Assembly: GCA_963678675.1 (NCBI GenBank)
Contig: OY783199.1
Span: forward strand, 10,128,356-10,192,355
Length of the DNA: 64,000 nt
Reading direction: 5' to 3'
From: Xiphydria camelus
Taxonomy: Eukaryota > Arthropoda > Insecta > Hymenoptera > Xiphydriidae
Positions within the stretch are counted from its first letter, which is position 1, and the number at the start of each line of letters is the position of its first letter. Below are positions 1 through 10,641 of this stretch, piece after piece. A program made the translations under genes and the position numbers. Below the pieces are notes generated by a model. The model was not told the origin of the DNA. It was given only the letters and a program-made list of their open reading frames with translations, and did no database searches.

Positions 1-387
1 TAAAAATAAGACTCTTTAATGACAAATAAATATCCTATATCCAAATCTGGGATTTGTATTATCTCTCTATTAATTGTCATCCAAATCGCTTCAACCGTTA
101 CAGCGTAATTCGGCAATAAACATCTAATTATATAAGTATCTAAATACACTTTCGGATTTATACATTATGGTTCCGTATTCACATCCCACTTTTAGTGCTG
201 ACAGTGCCCTTACAATGCTCATCTGTACCGCTGTTAAGGTTTGCGTCACCCCATTAATAGTGTACGACCGAGAAATATAACAGCACCTTTAACGCTAAAA
301 GCGGGATGTGAATATGAACTTTTACAGGTACTTTTGGTGGTAGGTACTTGTATTTTATCATATACAATAAGTAAAAAGAAAACTTGT
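1..387. other. AT-rich spacer, no supported gene
   Basis: No convincing coding potential or repeat boundary was seen. A 64-codon open frame at 241-435 has no recognisable motif and runs into the hairpin that follows. Confidence 0.5.
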
Positions 388-457
388 GCAAAGTTACATT
401 ATGGAACTCAATCATTTGAGAGATGGAGCGATTGAGACTCCCATGATGTAACTTTGC
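388..457. repeat. Imperfect hairpin, about 70 bp
   Basis: The left arm starts GCAAAGTTACAT and the right arm ends ATGTAACTTTGC, with CTCAATCA/TGATTGAG-like pairing further in. It is a small foldback with no TSD that I could define. Confidence 0.6.
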
Positions 458-485
458 TAAAAATTTCTTTCTACTTATCTCTATT

Positions 486-564
486 ATATAAAATAGTTTT
501 CGAATAAATGCGTGGATAAAACCGTGTCGATAAAAACCCCGGCGACTTCGAACCGGATGCGCGA
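486..564. repeat. Interspersed repeat shared with 32801-32880
   Basis: About 78 bp containing AATAAATGCGTGGATAAAAC and CCCCGGCGACTT recur at 32801-32880 in the same orientation with few differences. The rest of the flanks differ, so this is a dispersed repeat fragment of unknown family. Confidence 0.75.
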
Positions 565-611
565 AGAACGGACGGTTGTTGGAGAAGAAGGATAAGGACG
601 AGGATGACTAG

Positions 612-800
612 GACGAGGACGAGGACGACGACGGCGACGACGAGGACGGCGACGACAAGAACAATGACGACGAGGACGGCGTCGATGAGAACAACGACGA
701 CGAGGACGGCAAGGATGGTGACGACGACGTATTGAACGGAGAAGACAGCAACGACGTGATACTGCTGCAAAAGCTTGCCCAAGTAGAAATCTCGGGATAA
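612..800 (+). other. Acidic GAC/GAG triplet repeat, possible coding remnant
   Basis: Read on the plus strand, 62 codons are open from 612 to a TAA at 798-800. They give an Asp/Glu/Gly/Asn-rich stretch followed by a non-repetitive end (VILLQKLAQVEISG). The same frame continues upstream as KKDKDEDD but is closed by TAG at 609-611. The repeat is an imperfect triplet array rather than a pure microsatellite. It could be a decayed exon for an acidic protein or simply an expanded GAC repeat. No start codon, splice context or homology can be named. The minus-strand frames of this segment are shadows. Confidence 0.35.
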
Positions 801-814
801 CCATGTGTAAAAAG

Positions 815-1500
815 TTATTTTTTGCCGGTTAACTAAAGGATTTATACAAATGTTAACTAGAAGATAACATATTTTCTGTTCACCTGAATCGGATATCTTG
901 TAGATATCTTTTTGGGTTATCTCTCAGAAACAACTAAAAAACTGTCAAAAACTCATTGGTTACCCATTCTTGAATAGACGATTGACTGAAGTTATCGAAA
1001 AGATAACTGTCTAATTATTTACCAGTTATCCTGAAAAATTTATCCAACAGATGGTATTTTGCGGTTATATTTGAAAAGTACAATAAAAGTAGCCGCAAAG
1101 TTATCCATGAGAGACTATCTAGAGATGACTGATAAAAGCTATCTATTAGTTAACTTTTTTATGCCATTTATAAGTTATCAGGAAAAAGTTAACTAAAACA
1201 TGTTACCTTGTGGTTAGTGTTTAGAAGTTCAAAAAGAGTCATCACAAAGTTACCCACTTAAAGTTATTTACAAGATGACTCCCCAAAGTTATCCATTAGT
1301 TAAGTTGTTTCTTTCACATAAAAGTTATACCGAAGTAGTTATCTGAGCGATGGAATTTTTCGGTGAGTGTTTGGAGTGATTTTTAGGAACATTAAATGGT
1401 CATCCATCTCAAGTCATCTGTCAGATGAATCGTAAAGGTTACGAATAAGATGATTTTTTCATAGCATTCAAAAGTTATGTGGAAAAAGTTTTCTAAACGA
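815..1500. repeat. Tract of scattered GTTATC/GTTAAC motifs
   Basis: Short motifs of the form AAGTTATCC, AGTTAACT and GATAACT recur every 20-60 bp in both orientations, for example near 847, 928, 994, 1023, 1096, 1171, 1188 and 1285. The spacing is irregular, so this is not a tandem repeat. It resembles the subterminal motif clusters of DNA transposons. The terminal AAGTTAAC of the adjacent foldback (1936-2344) is the same motif, so both may belong to one element. Confidence 0.5.
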
Positions 1501-1935
1501 TGTCTGTATTTGCACTTCAATTGACCGGCCGGTTTAAGTTGACTTGGTCGATGCGTTTCGGGTAGGTATATATCTACTCTTTTCATGAAAATGCGGTTAA
1601 CTTTTAAATGAAAATCACGGGATGGACAACAGTTGACTTGTAAAAGTGATCTAAAAGTTATTATTTTCGTGTTTCTGGTGCCGGCGTGTTGCGTTATATT
1701 TGTTCTCGTGTATTTGTGCAATTGTTGGCTGCTTTTTAATGTAAAATACGACAAAAAATCACGAAACTAATTACTGGGAAGTACCTTTTGTTATTAAGTA
1801 TTCAAATTAAGTACAGCTGGGAACGTCTGGGCGGGCGCCGGGCTGGGGGCGTCTTATGGTTTTAACGAGGAAATTTGACACTCTGGGTGTGATGCAGGTT
1901 AGGTTCGTCAAATTATTTCCACTCCCAAATAGAAA

Positions 1936-2344
1936 TTTTTCATCTAAAAGTTAACTTTAAGTTAACCCGAAAATATGCTGGTCAACCTTTAGAGATTCCA
2001 AAAGATAACTGACAGTCAATATAAAGACGTGTTAATGTCTGTCCCGACTGTTAACTTTGGTTTTCAAAGAAAGACGATTACATCACCAACTTATATTTAA
2101 CTTCAGTGGATGTCTATTCGACAATCGTTTGAAGGCTACTAAGTAACATCATTATAATGAATAGACATGTCTATGCATTCACTGAAGTTAACCATAAGTT
2201 GGTGATGTAATCGTCTTTTTTTGAAAACCAGAGTTAACTGTCGGGACAGACATTAACACGTCCTTAAATTGACTGTCAGTTATCTTTTGGATTATCCAAA
2301 AGCTGACCTGTATATTGACTTGAAGTTAACTTTTAGACGAAAAA
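1936..2344. mobile_element. Foldback element, GTTAAC-type termini
   Basis: The arms pair along nearly their whole length. The left begins CATCTAAAAGTTAAC and the right ends GTTAACTTTTAGACG. CGATTACATCACCAACTTA in the left arm pairs with TAAGTTGGTGATGTAATCG in the right. There is no ORF. The flanks do not give a clean TSD. Confidence 0.75.
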
Positions 2345-2700
2345 TGTCTACTTGGGTTGGAGGAGCGCCGCGATAGCCTTCCGGGGGTTGACGAGCGAAG
2401 CGAGTAGGGGGCAGAGCCCCCTAGTCAATTATAAAGAAAAGAAGGATACTACCAGTAGAGCTAGACGCTCAATTTCAAAAATAAAAATAAAAAAATACGA
2501 TTACTTTGTAATTTATAGGACGTTAGTCTGTAATTTGGTGGAACTATTGTACTTGTATAACTTGATTTTTGTATATTTTATGGAGGTACTTATATTTTGG
2601 AATTCTATTTGAGATTTCTTTAGGGCTCAATCTTTGAGCGACTGAAGTGACGTGGAATGCCCTGTAAAGTATTATATTTAAGATTAGGATTAGAATTTAC
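2345..2700. repeat. Interspersed repeat related to 14290-14470
   Basis: Phrases such as CTCAATTTCAA, GTCTGTAATTTG and TGGTTTTTAGACATTT-like text recur in order near 14330-14450. An 86-codon frame at 2352-2612 has no protein-like motif and is ignored. The GC-rich start contains GACGAGCGAAGCGAGTAGGG, a phrase often seen in TE tails. The family is not identified. Confidence 0.4.
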
Positions 2701-3650
2701 CTATTTAGAAACAAGAATTGATCATTCTAGAGAAATCCACAGTTAATTTTTATATCCATTAGGTACTGTATCAAATTGAGAAAAAAATTGGAGTGCATAA
2801 AATTTAAATTTATGCAACCGTCTTTCTCCACCGAGCAATCAAGAATGATTGATATCTCCAGGCTATAGATACTTGCCGCATGCAAAAGGGGCGTGTGTTC
2901 GAATGGGAGAGTCGCATCGCGAGATATCTGCTTTAATGTACAGCAGAATGTATGTACCCACTTACCGGTCGTTTATAGATGTTTCGCACTTGTCCTACTC
3001 AATCTCTTCTACCATCGACTCCTCGCAAAACACGCGAGACTGTACGAGTACGCATAGGTACTCTAATCGTCGTATCCCTCGGAAAAAGGTCAGCCGTTGG
3101 CAGCGCAAAATTAATTTTCCTACGTCACCGGCACAAATTTCATCTCGCTGCGATCAAGACACGAAGCGGCCGTTACCGGACTTCTCGTGAAAACACGTTA
3201 AACAACGGTCGCTGAGGACCCTCCCACGCGGCTGAGAGCTGGGTCCATTTGCGTGCTTTGCGAACGGCACGCAATAAATGGCACGTGGCACGTGTGGGAA
3301 TTGGAATATGGATCGTCTCGCATTTTAACATTGGAAATGTTGGAATCGGTGTTCTGAGGTAGGAGTGCACGAAACTTCAAAATGTAACAAATGTTCGGTC
3401 CCGACCCCTGGGCGTTTGAGTGGGCGTGGGGAGCTGATCTTGGTATAATTTTGTAGATTGTAATTTTCTCTGTCTAATGAAGGTAATTTCAAGGTTCTAA
3501 TTGGAAGGGTATGGACACGGTGAGGAAAATAGAAGCCCGCGGGTGGTTTGACTTGTCCACTCGAGCGGCACGGTTCCCGTGTTTATATAAACTCGATATG
3601 TTTATTTCCGACGCGCGATAAGATTTCTCGCTCGGGCGTTATGACGCTAA
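2701..3650. other. Spacer, nothing recognised
   Basis: Mixed composition. Overlapping short frames around 2849-3380 on both strands show no motif. No TIR, tandem repeat or splice-supported exon was seen. Confidence 0.45.
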
Positions 3651-3776
3651 GGGCCGGTTTTACCAACACGGTATAAACGCGGTATAGCGCTATACTGAGA
3701 ATAACCAGCAATAAGCCTTATGGTTATTCTCAGTATAGCGCTATACCGCGTTTATACCTGTTGGTAAAACCGGCCC
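3651..3776. mobile_element. 126-bp palindromic MITE, TSD TAA
   Basis: A near-perfect palindrome with TIR GGGCCGGTTTTACCAACA and the inner arm TATAGCGCTATACTGAGAAT. It is flanked by TAA at 3648-3650 and 3777-3779. A second copy of the same length lies at 49406-49531 in opposite orientation, also flanked by TAA. The 3-bp TWA duplication is the PIF/Harbinger signature. Confidence 0.9.
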
Positions 3777-3867
3777 TAAGTGTACCCGTACCTATACTAC
3801 GAAGCTCGGCCTGCATTCTTATTCAGCGTAGTTAGTCTCAGCTTAGCATTCGCTTGGAATATGTAGG

Positions 3868-4140
3868 TTCGTCCGCGCGAAAAGGTAAAATCGGCTCGAG
3901 TTGCTGGTTCGCGCGCGCGAAATGTCCTCGAGTACAAAGGGAATCAAATCTGTAGTAAATATAACTGTTTTAATCGTATATAGTAATTTTAATGGATAAA
4001 TTTGTATGATGAAAACTTAGTAACACAAAGTTTACTATACAATCTTTTCACAGTGTCCATTAGATTTTCGCGATATTCGCAAAATCATCTCGAGTTGCTC
4101 ATTCGCACGTGCGAAAAAGGCCTCGAGGGCAAAGGGTTAA
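3868..4140. repeat. Repeated terminal-like motif, piggyBac-like end
   Basis: The phrase TCGAGTTGCTGGTTCGCGC...CCTCGAG.ACAAAGGG near 3895-3942 recurs as CTCGAGTTGCTCATTCGCAC...CCTCGAGGGCAAAGGG at 4090-4136, the latter followed by TTAA. CCCTTTG next to TTAA is typical of piggyBac-like termini. I could not find the partner end, so this may be two solo ends of one non-autonomous family. Confidence 0.4.
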
Positions 4141-5277
4141 CTCTACAATTTTGAGAACGACGATTCAAGATTTATGTGCAAAAATATTGATTTTTTGACA
4201 TCTTCAACACCCTATATTTCGGAATATAAGCGTTTTCCGACACATCTTTATATAAGTTTTTTTTAATTAACATTTCAAGGAATTACACCCTGAAGTTACG
4301 AACACCCGTAATTGGGAAACACCCTATACACCGCCCATCTGATGGCGAAATTGACCCTAGATTAATAAGGTATGCATATCCATAGATCGTAATAATACTG
4401 AGCGGTTAGGACTGATATTTAGAATTCCAACTATCGTTTGTCGAAACAATGATAGCACTTAGTCATAGTGGCAGTTAGAAAGATTTTCACAACAAAAGTA
4501 CAACTCGTTCAGAATGTATTGCGTCTGAAGAATATTTAGCGACTTGTAACAAAAGACAGTCGCGGGCTCATGGAATTTTTCCGCGCTTTAATGCAAATGG
4601 GTTAAGAGGTACGAATCGACCTTCCGAATTCCGTCTATCGTGCGACGGAATACCAGATTTCGTATGGCACGTGTCACTCCTGTAGGCTTCTAATGGTGTC
4701 GAAGTGGCATGGCGGTGGCGCGAGTCACCACGCCAGTACCACGTCACGCTGTGACGTCACCACTATCTGAATAGCCTCATTGGGACCGTGCATGACGATT
4801 GCTACGCCTCCTGGTGGCAATAATTAGAATTTTTAGGAGAAAATTTTACAAGTGCTCTCATATGGGAGAAATTATTAATTATTGAAATATAAATTGTATG
4901 GAAAAATAATTAATATCAGTATGCGTACATCGAATAACGTATATTGCATTAAAAATTATCGAAGTGCCGGGAATCATGAAAAACCGTCTAATGGACAAAT
5001 TAAATTTTACAAGTTTCCCACTGCTAGCGTTCATCGGGTATGGAAGCGTGATAAACGAATGTCATAAGCCTATGAGACTGTGGTGTGAGCTTCAACCTTT
5101 GAGGTTATGGTAACTTTTTGTGTTTCGCGATTATTTATCTCTTCAACATTGAATACATGACCTGAGTGAAACAGTTTTTTTACCTTTATCTTTATGTTGG
5201 CCTTCAGTGGGGGTATTTTGTATTGGCAAAAAATCCGTGCCTTATTATTTTTAACATTTTTAACTTTTCTGATTCTA
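4141..5277. other. Spacer with GC-rich island, no gene
   Basis: Mostly AT-rich. At 4640-4800 there is a GC-rich patch with GTGACGTCAC-like inverted phrases (TGGCGCGAGTCACCACGCC). No ORF with protein-like content was seen. Confidence 0.4.
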
Positions 5278-5662
5278 CACCCCCCGACTCGGATTCTGTC
5301 GCTGGGGAATTTTCAAGAGGAAGTTTAGCAGACTCGCTTGTAGATGACCGATACGGGAGACGACGCGGGAGATATGGCTGACAGGATTGCGGGGTATGGA
5401 ATGATGAGGTTTAATTTTGTGAATTCGTTGTATAAAAATGAATTTTCGTAAAAAGTTGTTATTGTAAAGTAGTGATAACTAAACTGAAAGAAAATTAGAT
5501 TACTTTTTCTCTACCGAATTCACAAAACAACTTCATCATTCCATACCCCGCAATCCTGTCAGCCATATCTCCCGCGTGGTCTCCCGTATCGGTCATCTAC
5601 ACGAGACTCTGCTAAACTTCCTCTTGAAAATTCCCCATCGACAGAATCCGAGTCGGGGAGTG
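5278..5662. mobile_element. 385-bp foldback MITE, TSD TA
   Basis: The TIRs begin CACCCCCCGACTCGGATTCT on the left and CACTCCCCGACTCGGATTCT on the right (reverse complement), flanked by TA at 5276-5277 and 5663-5664. The arms pair over about 150 bp, including CAGGATTGCGGGGTATGGAA. The terminal pattern CGACTCGGATTCTGTCGCTG resembles that of the 213-bp element at 59893-60105, so both may belong to one Tc1/mariner-type family. Confidence 0.85.
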
Positions 5663-5759
5663 TATGTTCCCCGTGTTAAAATGTATCCCTTAATTTCTTA
5701 TAATCGCTAGATGTAGCGCAAGCATCAACGCTACAACTCCCTCTGTAGTTTTTACACAG

Positions 5760-6020
5760 TCCCTATAGGCTAATGTAGGCCATACGCGCTACGGTCTACC
5801 ATATGGTCTGCCTGCGCAGGTCTACCGTAGCGTGTATGGGACGGTTCGGAGGTCTTCAGTTTCACCGTACGGTCGTGCTGGAAAGAACTGATTTTCGATC
5901 TTGCTCCGGTCGCCTGTGCAGGTCTGCCACCGCTCCCCATACACGCTCCGGTCTGCCTGCACAGGTCTGCCACCGTACGGTGAACCGTACGGTAGACCGT
6001 AGCGTCTGTGGCCGGCATAA
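5760..6020. repeat. Inverted and direct repeats of ACCGTACGGT/GCAGGTCTGCC
   Basis: ACCGTACGGT palindromes, CTGCCTGCGCAGGTCTACCG and CTGCCTGCACAGGTCTGCC recur several times in both orientations. Four overlapping open frames on both strands arise from this repeat and are not genes. A MITE is possible, but no TSD was defined. Confidence 0.55.
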
Positions 6021-6109
6021 CATGCAGGTGGGACATGCCCATACCACGCTAGTCCCACGCCACCACCACGCACCCGTTCTGTGTGAATCGGGCCTAACGA
6101 TTCTTCGCG

Positions 6110-6546
6110 GTGCGGAAACGAATATCTCCCGGGTGTGTGTTGTGTCGTGTGTGTATTGAGGCCACGTTAAAATTTTTAAAAAGACCCGTTGCTAAAACCC
6201 ATTTCTGCCAGTTTGTGTATAAAAAGATACCGACATTGTTTCTCGTCACTAACGCGTACGGTCTGACAATTACTCATTCGGAAGATTTTCTACATCGCAC
6301 GATTATAAGACATATTAATCAATTAGAGCCGAAGCATAGAGTTCAACTGCTAGTGCCTACAGTAAGTCACTAGTGGACCGAAGAGAGTAGACAATTAATG
6401 CAAGAATTTGTCGAACGTTTTGTAACGGATGTTAAAGTGTTGGCAAGTGTTCAAGTGTTCGTGGAAGCGTGTAAACGGTTCAGTATTCTAGATAACACGA
6501 AACAAATGTTTGCAAATTTGAGCAAGAAATTGTTAACCCTTGGCTA
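6110..6546 (+). pseudogene. Unrecognised coding-like remnant with internal stop
   Basis: One plus-strand frame reads as protein-like text (for example NQLEPKHRVQLLVPTVSH) to a TAG at 6371-6373. It then continues in the same frame as WTEESRQLMQEFVERFVTDV and KRFSILDNTKQMFANLSKKL to a TAA at 6544-6546. The charged, amphipathic composition and the persistence of the frame across one stop suggest a decayed exon or TE ORF. I recognise no family. It sits directly upstream of a CCATT-motif array, which may be the end of the element it came from. The start is undefined. Confidence 0.3.
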
Positions 6547-6780
6547 AGTCTCCCATTAATTACCATTTAAAAAATCCCATTGGATACCACTGACAGTCTG
6601 TCAAAGGTAAATCAATGGGGTTTTGCCAATGGTATCTTTCCCACTTGTACTACCATTCGACATCCCATTTATTTTCCCATTCGTTTAATGGTGTTTTCAT
6701 ACCGTTGACATTACCATTCGTGAAATGGAATTAATTCCAATCCAATTATAACCATTCATTTCCCATTTGTTGAGTGATAC
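6547..6780. repeat. CCATT/AATGG motif array, left cluster
   Basis: TCCCATT, ACCATT and their complements AATGG occur more than ten times at irregular spacing. The pattern matches the right cluster at 7196-7470 and suggests subterminal transposase-binding motifs of one element. Confidence 0.6.
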
Positions 6781-7195
6781 TTTACTTAGCTATTTGTCCA
6801 AGACCCCCGTGGCCGCATCCGTGTCATCTCTGTTCGCGCTTCTTGGTCTACCTCTCCTCCGCTTTCCTTCTGGCGCCTCGGTCGGTCTTCCCGCTGTCCC
6901 CTCGGCTTTTTCCGACTTTCCTGATCCGACGGCGCCCGAATCATCCTCCCCGCGTGCCCCACCTCCTCTTCCTCTGCCCATCTTCCCCTAACCTCACTTT
7001 TTCTTTCAACCTTTTTGAAGCCCTCCTTTGAAATCTAGAGCAGTCCCCTCTCTTTCTCCTGCGTGTTCTTGCTGGCGGCACGCTCTGCACTCCCCTGATA
7101 CGAAAAATCGCTGCGATTATCCTGTAGTATCGCTGTATCGGCACTGTTTCCTGCGATCGATCCGCAACGCGTCTAGTCGTAACCGGCTTCCGCAT
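6781..7195. other. GC-rich segment between CCATT arrays, no gene
   Basis: Composition differs sharply from both flanks (C-rich, CCTCTTCCTCTGCCC-type text). Open frames on both strands are low-complexity (Pro/Ser or Arg/Gly) and lack motifs. It may be captured sequence inside a non-autonomous element. Confidence 0.35.
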
Positions 7196-7470
7196 GGAAC
7201 TCCGTTATTTGCCATTGGACTCCCATTAGTTACTATTGGAATAAAATACCATTTAAATGTTCCCAGTAACTTGCCATTGGTCCTCCATTGGTAACGAATG
7301 GGAACACATACCTTTCAATATTTCCCACTGATTTGCCAGTGGAGTCCCATTTATATTGAATGGTAGAAAGTGCTAGTTCATTTTTCCCTCCGAATTTCCA
7401 TTGCGATCCCATTGGTTACCTTTAGGTCCCATTCATTACCATTAAACACTCAATGGAAAACTTTGCCAAG
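7196..7470. repeat. CCATT/AATGG motif array, right cluster
   Basis: TGCCATTGG, TCCCATT and GAATGG motifs recur in both orientations, mirroring the cluster at 6547-6780. Confidence 0.6.
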
Positions 7471-7608
7471 GGAACCGCCAAAGCGCCTTCTCGTTCCTCT
7501 GCGGGTGGAGATAGTCCGGGCATTTTTGGATTCAGTCTTTAATAACAATGCCACAAGACCTAGTTGCATTAATTCTCCCTTATTTCTCTTCGAGAAAACA
7601 GTCGAGAA

Positions 7609-7908
7609 ATGAAAATGGTTAAGTGGCAACAATTGATCCAACCAACTTATACGCATACAATGATGCTCTTGCAAATTCGTGATTTAAAAATTACTCGAAG
7701 TGGTATTTCTCTAGATATGACAGTGGAATCGATGGCTTATATGCCATTACAATTTCCACGAGTCGACACCGGTCAAGATTTTGCAATGGCGATGTCACAA
7801 AAATGTAAACTATTTAAGATGTCCAAGGATTCATCTTCTTCAGATGATGAACAACCTTTGTCATCGCAATATGTTCGCGGTACTTTGATTCGTACAGATG
7901 ATTGGTGA
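7609..7908 (+). CDS. Unrecognised 99-codon ORF
   Basis: ATG at 7609 to TGA. The protein is mixed-composition and not low-complexity, with a serine/acid patch (KDSSSSDDEQPLSSQY) near residues 75-90. It has no signal peptide, membrane segment or domain I recognise. It follows the right CCATT array by about 140 bp and precedes the LINE insertion at 8034. It may be the end of an ORF from the same element as the 6110-6546 remnant, or a host exon. Function is unknown. Confidence 0.35.
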   Translation: MKMVKWQQLIQPTYTHTMMLLQIRDLKITRSGISLDMTVESMAYMPLQFPRVDTGQDFAMAMSQKCKLFKMSKDSSSSDDEQPLSSQYVRGTLIRTDDW

Positions 7909-8033
7909 TGATGTATGTAGTGTTAAATTTTCAGTTTTATTTCTGTTCCAAAATATTCGTATTTCTCATGCAAAGGTGCGTATATTTATTATGTCATTAC
8001 TTTTCAGGGTTTTCATTCTGTTTCAAAGTGTTA

Positions 8034-9283
8034 TTATTGTTATTATTATTATAGTAATGGGCCCTCCCCGGGGAAACGATAAGTAGACTAAAGCCCTTTT
8101 TATCTCCCATTCATTGTTTTAGTGGACCTCTCACCGCCAAGGGAGGTCAAGATCTTTAATCAAGCTCCTGATCTCCCCGACAGTGATCTGTCCACATTCC
8201 TCTTCTCTAAGGAAGTTCCTTCCCGTGATCCCCCTTCTTCTCCTCCCAATCCTTGGGCAATCACCGATAATATGCCCAGGCGTCTCTTCGGCCTCTCCGC
8301 ATAACCTGCAGTCTACCTCGACCGATTGGCCCAGTATGTTCATATGTCTACGAAGCCTACAGTGTCCCGTATATATGGACACCATAGTCCTCATTGACAT
8401 TTTGTCTAGCTTCATCAATTCATCTGTACGCTTCCTGCTCCATTCTTTGATGAATATCTTGGAGTGTCTCATACCTTCCGCCGCCTTCCAGTCCTGGTTC
8501 ATTCTTTCAATGATCCATTACTTGATACAGCGTTTAACAGCCTGTCTTGGCAATTCGACCTCCGTGCCCGGAAGGTAGAGTGACCCTTCGGCTCCTTTCC
8601 TCGCGAGCTCATCAGCCTTCTCATTTCCTGGTATCCCCGAATGACCCGGGACCCACAGTAATCTTACCTTATTGTCTGCGGCTAGTTCATCTAATGATTT
8701 CCTACACCTCTCGACATCTCTGTTCTCATACTCAGATTTTCAAGAGCCTTCAAGGCAGCTTGACTATCTGAGCAGATCACAATATGCTTATGCCATACCC
8801 CTTCCTGCACCACATCCCGTGCATAGACGTGTATGGCCATTAGCTCCGCCTGAAAGACAGTGCAGTGTTCCTCCAATCTGAAACTACATTCCTTTTTGGA
8901 GTTCTGCTTATGAAAACCGGATCCCACCGCTTCGTTAATTTTTGATCCGTCCGTGAACCAGGTCTGATCAGCTCTTCCCAGGAGTCGTTTTTCATCCTTC
9001 CACTGAGCCCTCTGGATATTCCACTCCGTATTTACGGTTGTACCTATGCTTCCATCGGATATAATCCTGCAAGCCATTTGTTCCTGGTATCCTGTCCTCC
9101 AGCAGAGTAAGAATCTTCGTTTGTCCCACTCCAGATCCCCTCCACTCCCCGTTCAGTTTTACCCTGTACGCCGCGAGCATGGCCGAGGCTTCCACCTCGA
9201 TCCTCACTGAGGGGAGCCCAACAAGCATCCCCAGAGCCGAGATCGGCGTTGTCCCCATTGCTCCCGTAATAGCTCTGAGGGCC
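8034..9283 (-). mobile_element. 5'-truncated I/LOA-like LINE, 14-bp TSD
   Basis: A minus-strand non-LTR retrotransposon fragment bounded by the duplication GTTTCAAAGTGTTA at 8020-8033 and 9284-9297. The 3' end, at the low coordinate, is a TAA/ATA-type repeat (TTATTATTGTTATTATT on the plus strand), typical of I-group tails. Only the RNase H and C-terminal zinc-knuckle parts of ORF2 remain, so target-primed insertion stopped early. Confidence 0.85.
8131..9258 (-). pseudogene. LINE ORF2 remnant: RNase H and CCHC knuckle
   Basis: Three minus-strand frames together cover the end of a retrotransposon polyprotein. 9258-8992 carries a pre-RNase H linker. 9077-8691 carries RNase H, with FTDGSKINE (first Asp), FQAELMAI (Glu) and CSDSQAALKA (second Asp). 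8502-8131 carries the C-terminal knuckle CRLCGEAEETPGHIIGDC (C-x2-C-x8-H-x4-C). RNase H in a LINE ORF2 is a feature of the I/R1/LOA group. The frame changes between segments mean the ORF is broken. Endonuclease and reverse transcriptase are absent through 5' truncation. Confidence 0.85.
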
Positions 9284-9297
9284 GTTTCAAAGTGTTA

Positions 9298-10206
9298 GTA
9301 CGAGGGTATCTGCAAAGTCAGGTTTCATTTCTTTTAGAAATCTAAAAATTCCTTTTTCTTATATCATACTGTATGTTCATGTTTCTATACATATAATATA
9401 ATATGGGTTTCTTATATCTAGGATGCCCGGGAAAAGAGTATAAGTCAAAATCGCCTACCAAAACACTTCTACAATTTTCTTCTACTTTCCTAGAGATATT
9501 TGTGTGCTACATGCATTTAACGGTTCTTATGAGAAGTGTTATTTTCATTTTATACATTTTTACAACAGTTTGTGTTTCAATATAAACAAATAAAGGTGTT
9601 TTCTGAGCAATACCATTTTTGGACTTGTACTCTTTTTCCCGAGCATCCTATACATGTATTTTTTCGTTTCAATACACTTATGATCTACTTTGTTGTTTTA
9701 AGTCAATTATACAGTTCCTTCAATTTCTCATGTACCGTGCCACACTTCGCTGTAACTGAGAAAGAAGATTATAATCCAGGAGAAAATATGAAAACAATAA
9801 CTATGTTCATTTTCAATGTATCTAAACTTTGCTTGGTGGCGAATTCTGTAAATTTTTTATAACCAGCTTTCAGCGAGAGAATCGCGGTCGCTCCGGTTAT
9901 GCAGGAAAGCTTCGTCTTTCTGCGAATAATGAGAATTTCAGTTATCTACTATTAAAGATGGACGATGAGATGGTTGCTCCTGCACGTTATTCATTCTTCT
10001 CGCTTGTATCGTTCCTTAGTTTTTATTCGTAGCCCTAATTGCTAGCTAATTAGAATTTACATTCTTTAAAATAAATATTTCAGTTGATTTGTTCCTGATA
10101 TTTGTTTAATATATTGATAAGCTGACAGTAAGAGAAAGAAAAAAAAACAGCCACACAAGGTAAAATATATCCCCTCTCTATTCTTCTTTTCCACGTAACA
10201 CATGTA
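9298..10206. other. AT-rich spacer, no gene
   Basis: Short plus-strand frames at 9403-10032 are hydrophobic or mixed text without motifs. No inverted repeat or tandem structure was noticed. Confidence 0.45.
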
Positions 10207-10270
10207 CGAGGCTGTATCAAATATAAACGGGACTGATTTATTTTAATTACGGAGGGGTTCGTGACCTTAA

Positions 10271-10548
10271 GGCTGACAGAACTGACGCACGCTGTCGTAA
10301 GAATCGACGACTTTCCTGCGACAGTTTTGTCCCACCGCGTGAGCAGATGCGCGGCAAACTAACACAACGACACCGCCACTGTAGATGTCATATAGACAAG
10401 CACGAGGTGCGTGTCGCACTGCTGTCACAGGGAAGTCACACCGTGTGAGTGCTTCGCTGCGTCTCCATGCTGATTTGCCGCGTGCGACGTACTCTCGACC
10501 GAGTGCGTCAGTTTTGTCGCAGTGAAGTCGCACCGTGTGAGTTAAGCC
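10271..10548. mobile_element. MITE nested in mariner, TSD TAA
   Basis: The insert runs from GGCTGACAGAACTGACGCAC to GTGTGAGTTAAGCC and is flanked by TAA at 10268-10270 and 10549-10551. Internal complementary text includes ACTGACGCAC/CTGCGACA and TCACACGGTGCGACTT. The very short perfect TIR (GGCT) lowers certainty. The TWA duplication suggests PIF/Harbinger mobilisation. Confidence 0.6.
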
Positions 10549-10641
10549 TAAAGGAGTTGATGCGCATATGGCCTGTACCATTAGGAAGAGGAGAGAACTA
10601 ACCGCAATTCGCTCCAGTCCCTTTAGTATGAAAAAAAAACC

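Noticed and set aside
5770..6159. Four overlapping ORFs on both strands
   Set aside because: They arise from the palindromic ACCGTACGGT/GCAGGTCTGCC repeat, which keeps several frames open.
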